DNA of 64,000 nucleotides, taken from NCBI RefSeq assembly GCF_001653565.1, contig NZ_LYPB01000058.1:50775-114774 (forward strand), given 5' to 3'. Origin of the DNA: Paenibacillus oryzisoli. Its GTDB lineage: Bacteria; Bacillota; Bacilli; Paenibacillales; NBRC-103111. The notes beneath the pieces are model-generated. The model searched no databases, was not told the DNA's origin, and saw nothing but the letters and a program-made list of their open reading frames with translations. The position numbers and the translations under genes are program-made. Of this stretch, positions 60,501 to 64,000 are shown one piece after another (within the stretch, counting starts at the first letter, position 1; the number at the start of each line of letters is the position of its first letter).

Positions 60501-61915
60501 AGTTGAAACGTATTGATGTCCGTGTTCCCCCATTTGATATCCACTCTTGCGACGGCTGGCGCATTCGTTCCTAGGTCAAATTTTAACCACGTCCAATAAT
60601 CGGATTGCGTAAATTGCGTTGCATCGTCATTATCTGTAACGGCTGCAATGCTTGGATCATTGAGCACATTTGGGATCGGGATCGGATTATTGTTGCTGTC
60701 GAAGAACCGAATCTCCTTGATTTTCATCGGCTTCGAGGTCGAAGCGGATTCACGCCAACCGCGCAAGTTCAAATATTGCAAGGATCTCGGATCACTATTG
60801 GTAAAAGATTGCCAATTCGTCGTATCCCCGGTGCTTAACGCGTAGTCGACGTCGAATTGGTTTTTGAAATAGGCGTTGAGCGTATGCACTGCGACCCAGT
60901 TCATTGGGATATCCGTGCCTCCACGCGCATAGAAGTAAGCTGAATCGGTCATGAATGCCGCTTGCTTAGCGAGACCGACATTATTCGTCGCATCGCTTAA
61001 GTCACCGCCGCCTTTCCAACCGTACTCACTCACAATGGTAGTAGCATTGGGATAAAACCTGTGCAGATAGCCCTTCATTTCTATTTCCTGTGTCTCATTC
61101 ATCCGCACATCCTCTTGATAGCGGTGCCAAGATACGAAATCCACTTGATACCCATTCGCATAGGCGATATCAACGAACTGCTTCTGCTTGTCGAAGTTAT
61201 AGCCAGATAAAACAGGTCCACCGACCTTCACAGACTGACCTGCGAGTCCTTGTGTATTGACCCATTTCACCGCTTCCGACATGCCTTGATACATGCGCAT
61301 ATAACCAGGGATATCTTCCTTCGTATGACCGTAAAATGCTGGCTCCAAGTTCGGCTCATTACCGACCTCGATGTACTCAAGCTCTGGATTTTTCTCCTTC
61401 AAGGTAAAAATAATTTTCTTCATGGCCTTATCAAATTCCGGCCAATTCATCGTGGTTTCACCGGCGATCAACCGGTTCTTCTCCGGATTCGCATCGCCGC
61501 CATAGGAATAGGCTAGGGAAATGAGGAGGGAATCAGAAAACTGTGACATGAAGTCATACGTTTCTTTGCGTGCGCTCAGTAAATCTGGATTTGTCGCATT
61601 CCGCGCATCGTCGATGGAGTAGGCCAAGTAGTCACTGTTCGCGCTATCTTTATTGTAGTACCAGTTGATTTTGACAAAATCCCGTACAACCTTCGTCTTA
61701 ATCCCTTTCAATTCATCCACGACATGAACGGGCAGCGGGGTGTAATTCGTATTGTTAAATTGCTCCGTTCGCACGAGCGGCCCTTCCGAGACGGCATAGT
61801 CCGCTTCCATATTCATGCTCGCTGCCTGCGCAGCTTGCGGGGCAAGGCTAACGGCAGCTGAAGTGAGCATGATGGCTGCCGTTAACGCAGCGCAATGCTT
61901 TTTCAATAATCCCAT
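57524..61915 (-). CDS. Giant secreted multi-domain GH39-type (clan GH-A) glycoside hydrolase
   Basis: 1463 residues. Signal peptide 1-32. Catalytic domain at about 40-360 with acid/base Glu187 in EVGNEPNLE, SWHRYQED and nucleophile Glu297 in IVSEYGW. About 380-470 is a discoidin-like segment, with an associated beta-domain to 620. F5/8C domain at about 630-760. LamG/concanavalin-like domain at about 765-948 (AILGDDMKDYGVEARVKVAN). Two cadherin-like beta-sandwich domains at about 953-1040 and 1043-1137. Second LamG-like domain at about 1145-1345, then a C-terminal Ig-like domain. No SLH or sortase motif. It starts one base after the SLH gene stop, with GGGAGG inside that gene. Substrate not determinable. 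Confidence 0.82.
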   Translation of the reverse strand: MGLLKKHCAALTAAIMLTSAAVSLAPQAAQAASMNMEADYAVSEGPLVRTEQFNNTNYTPLPVHVVDELKGIKTKVVRDFVKINWYYNKDSANSDYLAYSIDDARNATNPDLLSARKETYDFMSQFSDSLLISLAYSYGGDANPEKNRLIAGETTMNWPEFDKAMKKIIFTLKEKNPELEYIEVGNEPNLEPAFYGHTKEDIPGYMRMYQGMSEAVKWVNTQGLAGQSVKVGGPVLSGYNFDKQKQFVDIAYANGYQVDFVSWHRYQEDVRMNETQEIEMKGYLHRFYPNATTIVSEYGWKGGGDLSDATNNVGLAKQAAFMTDSAYFYARGGTDIPMNWVAVHTLNAYFKNQFDVDYALSTGDTTNWQSFTNSDPRSLQYLNLRGWRESASTSKPMKIKEIRFFDSNNNPIPIPNVLNDPSIAAVTDNDDATQFTQSDYWTWLKFDLGTNAPAVARVDIKWGNTDINTFQLIGTSDKLKYYEVLGHTFFTPYFNTMRMFAQLGDTRVKTSGGSMEIYGTRMLATKNSDTKATMMVWNKQGDGTASANVDISVKNLPAGFQGKSVRYKKLLVDESHSNHAYNKRDDLQMVDEGIVNLTDTIVLSQTLEKNAVMLIELEAVDPSIKNIVSAGKAVTLSPGMTGGANLVDGYDTTAAVAATNTYPQTVTVDLGKSYQLAGMGIDWTNSASRGYTYTIESSLDGTHFTLASDMTFSSNPTYVPPLGNSLAWFTGKARYVKLTVTGSTYDGPLSINEVKVFADGMYKNGFESVADRDTSAWTMTGYSSVSTPWTFATDSVTNNTYAIPVSTYGTTPSFAILGDDMKDYGVEARVKVANSSYAGNVQMGLLARASTYNSHYYFKLMRTNTTNQAILEKRINGTTTVLATVDLPAAIDSSKWYKLNLETIGTAIKGYVDGVLVFDTTDTSRTSGKFGLRSHDALASFDDVRVYPIVPLLGSIKVDGVIINGFDPRINSYTVLVPSSTSTVTVTGSAYGTGSIAVLPASGQVTFDAVGQEKTYMIAALSSEGNGANYYLLRLKQASSDATLSSLRLSVVTDPLTSPGQKLPAMSIALIPGQMNYTIHVPSRTNYVKVVEAVPTASNVATAQISDGVMVNGTGTAKVTVTSEAGTTSVYTLNLVANAEAPTGAVLYQENFDNGSYNSDPSFGWNNGATPNAASSHLRVVDEEQGKVLEKYTTTSMAFTVGQSAWTNYDVRARVKAQVGTALPGVIARASDDAKNFYMLRIHNGTNGLAGGSTGYVALGRMVNSSLKELDSKKIPYPYIVGNWYQLRLVVEGNHLKGYVDDNLIFDEIDNGALFSSNPPTLIQGKAGIRVANQAARIDDFLVTELTDDVVVVPPVETLLPFTLEGQLNRSNGLNASVLVNRAANAADHPGTEVVFFQLLQGTTPVSYVAMESEIGAGNRVAGHFDVPDPENMSYHVHAFVVSSWDLLNESLPLSLSNKLDLE

Positions 61916-61916
61916 C

Positions 61917-63608
61917 CTACATACCTCCCGATCTATGATAAATTCGGTATAACATCACGGCTGTTTCCGCTCTGCTCGTACTAGCCCACGGCAATAATAA
62001 ACCATTGCTGCCTTCGATAATCCCTTGCCCAATCAGCGCTTGGATACTGTCCGAAGCATAGCTCGCTACGTCAGCTGCATCCTTGAATGCGGCCAAATTG
62101 CCGCCAGATCCAACAGGCGCCAGCTTACCAGCGATGGTCAGCGCTCTTGCCGTAAGCGTCATCATTTCCTGCCTGGAAATGGTTTGGTTCGGCTTGAACT
62201 GGTTATCGCCAAAGCCTTGCGTAATGCCAAGTGTTCTAGCCGTCTGAACCGCATCATGATAATAATCACTGGCATTAACATCTGCGAACTTTTCCCCAGC
62301 CGGCGCCGTCATTCCTAGCGTCCGCATGAGAAGAATGACAAAGTCAGCCCGTTTGATGGAAGCTGCCGGAGAAAAAGACCCCTCCGAAGTTCCAGCTATA
62401 ATCCCCTTGGCTGCGAGAGCCTCAATCTGCTTCTTAGCCCAGGGAAATGCAGCAATATCGCCAAATGTCTTTGTCACATAGACGACGGCATATCGGCTAA
62501 AATGTGTGGTGATAAATGTCACTTGACCTGATTGCTCATCATATTTGCCGCTCGTCACTGGCACGGGCATGCCACGCTCATCGAGATACCAAACCGTGAT
62601 GTTCTCAGGGTTGTTCAGCTCCATAATCGTCGGCTGATACGGGATCGATACGCTGACTGGCGTCTGGTCATTCGCCCAGGGCACTGGTTGACCATCAAGC
62701 ATCACTTGGATGTCCACGATGGGCCGATTACCAATGGCAGCCCTCGCTTGCGCAGGTAAGTTATCTGCCCCGACATGACGTATCGTGATGGACACATTCG
62801 CTGTCCCTGCGATTGCCGCTGTCGTAAACATATTGCTAGGCAACGTTAACGAGCCGAACTCCGTTCGAAGCGTCAACTCTCTTAGCTTGCCTCCCTCGGA
62901 TAGAGCAGCAGCTGGAAGGGTCGTTTCATAGGCTTGCGCTCCACCAACCTTCTGCACGTCAAGCGTCAGCTTGGAAGCAGCAGCGCCCTGCACGCTGGCG
63001 AAAGCTTCGTCTAACGCTTCCAGTGTCACGGCTGCTTTCGCCACGCCTGCTGCGTCAGGCTTGCCCACAGCTTGAATCGCTAGCTCGCCGCTGCCGTCGG
63101 GCTTCTCGCCGGGAAGACCAGGAGCTGCCGGGGTTTCCGCAGGTTCTGTCCCGGGATCCGTTTCTGGGTCTGCTCCCGGATCCGTCCCTGGGGTTGTCCC
63201 TGGATTTGTCCCTGGATTTGTCCCCGGATCTGTTCCCGGATCTGTTCCCGGATTCGGATCACCGCCCCCATTTGCAACAACAACGAACGTCGCCACACTT
63301 ACATCGCTCCCCATACCAAGCTTCACCGTATAGCTCCCCAAGGGGGCATGCATCGGCAATGTTACGGTTTTGCCTGCAAGCAGCTCCGACTTCGTCAATT
63401 GGTCCATTTCCAGCAGCGTCTGATTCGGCCGCATAATCTGCACGATGACTTCCTGCAAGCTCGTTGTTCCTTGGATCGTCAACGATTCGCCCTGCTTTAT
63501 CTGCCCGATCGGGGCAAGAATCGTTGAAGGCTCAGCTGCATCGACAATACTTACCGTAAAAAGCAACACGATTAGCACTAACATGCTTGTTAATCGTTTT
63601 ATTAACAC
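61917..63608 (-). CDS. SLH-domain cell-surface protein
   Basis: 563 residues. Signal peptide 1-24. An N-terminal beta domain (ILAPIGQIKQGESLTIQGTT) is followed by a Pro-Gly linker of D/N-P-G-T repeats (about 115-160), a central beta region (KLTLDVQKVGGAQAYETTLP; DGQPVPWANDQTPVSVSIP), and three SLH repeats at about 385-430, 445-490 and 510-555 (FGDIAAFPWAKKQIEALAAK; FADVNASDYYHDAVQTARTL; FKDAADVASYASDSIQALIG). SLH domains bind pyruvylated wall polymer. First gene of a two-gene unit with the giant GH39-type enzyme; a role as surface anchor or partner for that enzyme is plausible but unproven. Confidence 0.9.
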   Translation of the reverse strand: MLIKRLTSMLVLIVLLFTVSIVDAAEPSTILAPIGQIKQGESLTIQGTTSLQEVIVQIMRPNQTLLEMDQLTKSELLAGKTVTLPMHAPLGSYTVKLGMGSDVSVATFVVVANGGGDPNPGTDPGTDPGTNPGTNPGTTPGTDPGADPETDPGTEPAETPAAPGLPGEKPDGSGELAIQAVGKPDAAGVAKAAVTLEALDEAFASVQGAAASKLTLDVQKVGGAQAYETTLPAAALSEGGKLRELTLRTEFGSLTLPSNMFTTAAIAGTANVSITIRHVGADNLPAQARAAIGNRPIVDIQVMLDGQPVPWANDQTPVSVSIPYQPTIMELNNPENITVWYLDERGMPVPVTSGKYDEQSGQVTFITTHFSRYAVVYVTKTFGDIAAFPWAKKQIEALAAKGIIAGTSEGSFSPAASIKRADFVILLMRTLGMTAPAGEKFADVNASDYYHDAVQTARTLGITQGFGDNQFKPNQTISRQEMMTLTARALTIAGKLAPVGSGGNLAAFKDAADVASYASDSIQALIGQGIIEGSNGLLLPWASTSRAETAVMLYRIYHRSGGM

Positions 63609-63652
63609 CTATATCTCCTCCTGTTCCTATTGAAATAGTCAGATATATGATA

Positions 63653-63666
63653 AGGAAGCGCTTACT
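63653..63666. promoter_or_regulatory. Weak cre-like site before the SLH gene
   Basis: AGGAAGCGCTTACT contains the AAGCGCTT core of cre sites with mismatches at both ends, 45 bases before the start. Confidence 0.35.
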
Positions 63667-63764
63667 AAATCGCCAGTGAGAAAAATGTCTATCGAAGTCC
63701 TTCGAGGATGAGGGACTACCTAGCTAGCCACCTCTTATGTCCCAAGGCTGATTTACTCTAGGAG

Positions 63765-63859
63765 TTAACTGGATTTCCTACATCTATTCTTGCTCAAAAT
63801 TACCCGTTAGGCGTTATCGCCTTTAATTAACGGTAGAAAATCTTAGGAAATCCAGTTAA
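63765..63859. repeat. 95-base inverted-repeat element
   Basis: TTAACTGGATTTCCTA (63765-63780) and its exact complement TAGGAAATCCAGTTAA (63844-63859) enclose about 63 bases that include a nested GGCG-TTAT-CGCC hairpin and ACCCGTTA/TTAACGGT-like arms. Looks like a mobile palindromic intergenic repeat (MITE/REP-like) or a large cruciform. Confidence 0.6.
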
Positions 63860-64000
63860 TCTAGGAAATCACGTCATTTCGCTTGAATGACCTGCAGAAA
63901 ATCCAGGCCTGTTGATTAACCAAATATTGGAATGTTGGCAGGATAAATAACACCACTGGATAAGAACACCCTCCATTCTGGTGGCAATTCCTGTAATGAA

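Larger units (their letters stand above)
63609..64000. other. Upstream region of the SLH gene with a long inverted repeat
   Basis: No gene recognised in this 390-base edge segment. It contains the cre-like site (63653-63666) and the inverted repeat 63765-63859; the rest is AT-rich with no recognisable product in any frame. Confidence 0.5.

Overview
The window looks like a chromosomal segment of an endospore-forming, cell-surface-rich Bacillota, most likely a Paenibacillus or close relative. The evidence is the combination of Lpl-type sugar ABC transporters paired with YesM/YesN-type two-component or membrane AraC regulators, secreted multi-domain glycoside hydrolases, an SLH-domain surface protein, SpoVB, a YvdRST-like SMR operon and hxlAB. 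This assignment rests on gene content only. No rRNA, tRNA or CRISPR array was recognised.

Region 1 (1-~7860) is the right end of a prophage or prophage-like integrated element. It has small overlapping early genes on the minus strand (two zinc ribbons, a pentapeptide-repeat protein, an ORF6N/ORF6C antirepressor, a Cro-like protein), a palindrome-rich divergent switch, a CI-like repressor and a four-helix membrane protein. It also has a LexA-box-flanked mini-ORF/HTH pair, a LytTR-only protein, a secreted stalk-domain protein and a large serine recombinase. The element sits inside the cpaF ATPase gene of a tad-like operon (cpaB-cpaE-cpaF, 10918-7834). CpaF is cut after its Walker A region and runs out into element DNA, so the rest of cpaF and the downstream tad genes are expected beyond the left edge.

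Region 2 (11-15 kb) holds a TetR/YhgE-type exporter pair, an AT-rich pair of unknown genes (a secreted protein with a hydrophobic helix and a small membrane protein) and two decayed genes. Region 3 (15-18.7 kb) is an iron cluster: a Btr-like AraC regulator fused to a siderophore-binding domain, a Fur box, a siderophore-binding lipoprotein and an FhuF-like reductase.

Region 4 (18.7-29.6 kb, minus) is a carbohydrate unit: YesM/YesN two-component system, LplB/LplC/binding lipoprotein, FAD-dependent oxidoreductase and a secreted GH51-like enzyme. Region 5 (29.7-41.5 kb) is housekeeping and stress: MarR-GNAT-MFS, hxlA-hxlB-hxlR (ribulose monophosphate pathway), an ECF sigma operon with an ABC exporter, TetR plus paired SMR proteins, SpoVB and small secreted or membrane proteins. 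Region 6 (41.6-53.7 kb, minus) has two carbohydrate units: a secreted parallel beta-helix protein, an anchored SurA/PrsA-like foldase and a CE6-like esterase; and LplB/LplC/binding protein/membrane AraC sensor/esterase. Region 7 (54-64 kb) has an epimerase-like oxidoreductase facing an MmyB-type XRE regulator, a GH30 enzyme, and an SLH protein gene followed directly by a 1463-residue GH39-type enzyme. Several cre-like palindromes suggest carbon catabolite control of the secreted enzymes.
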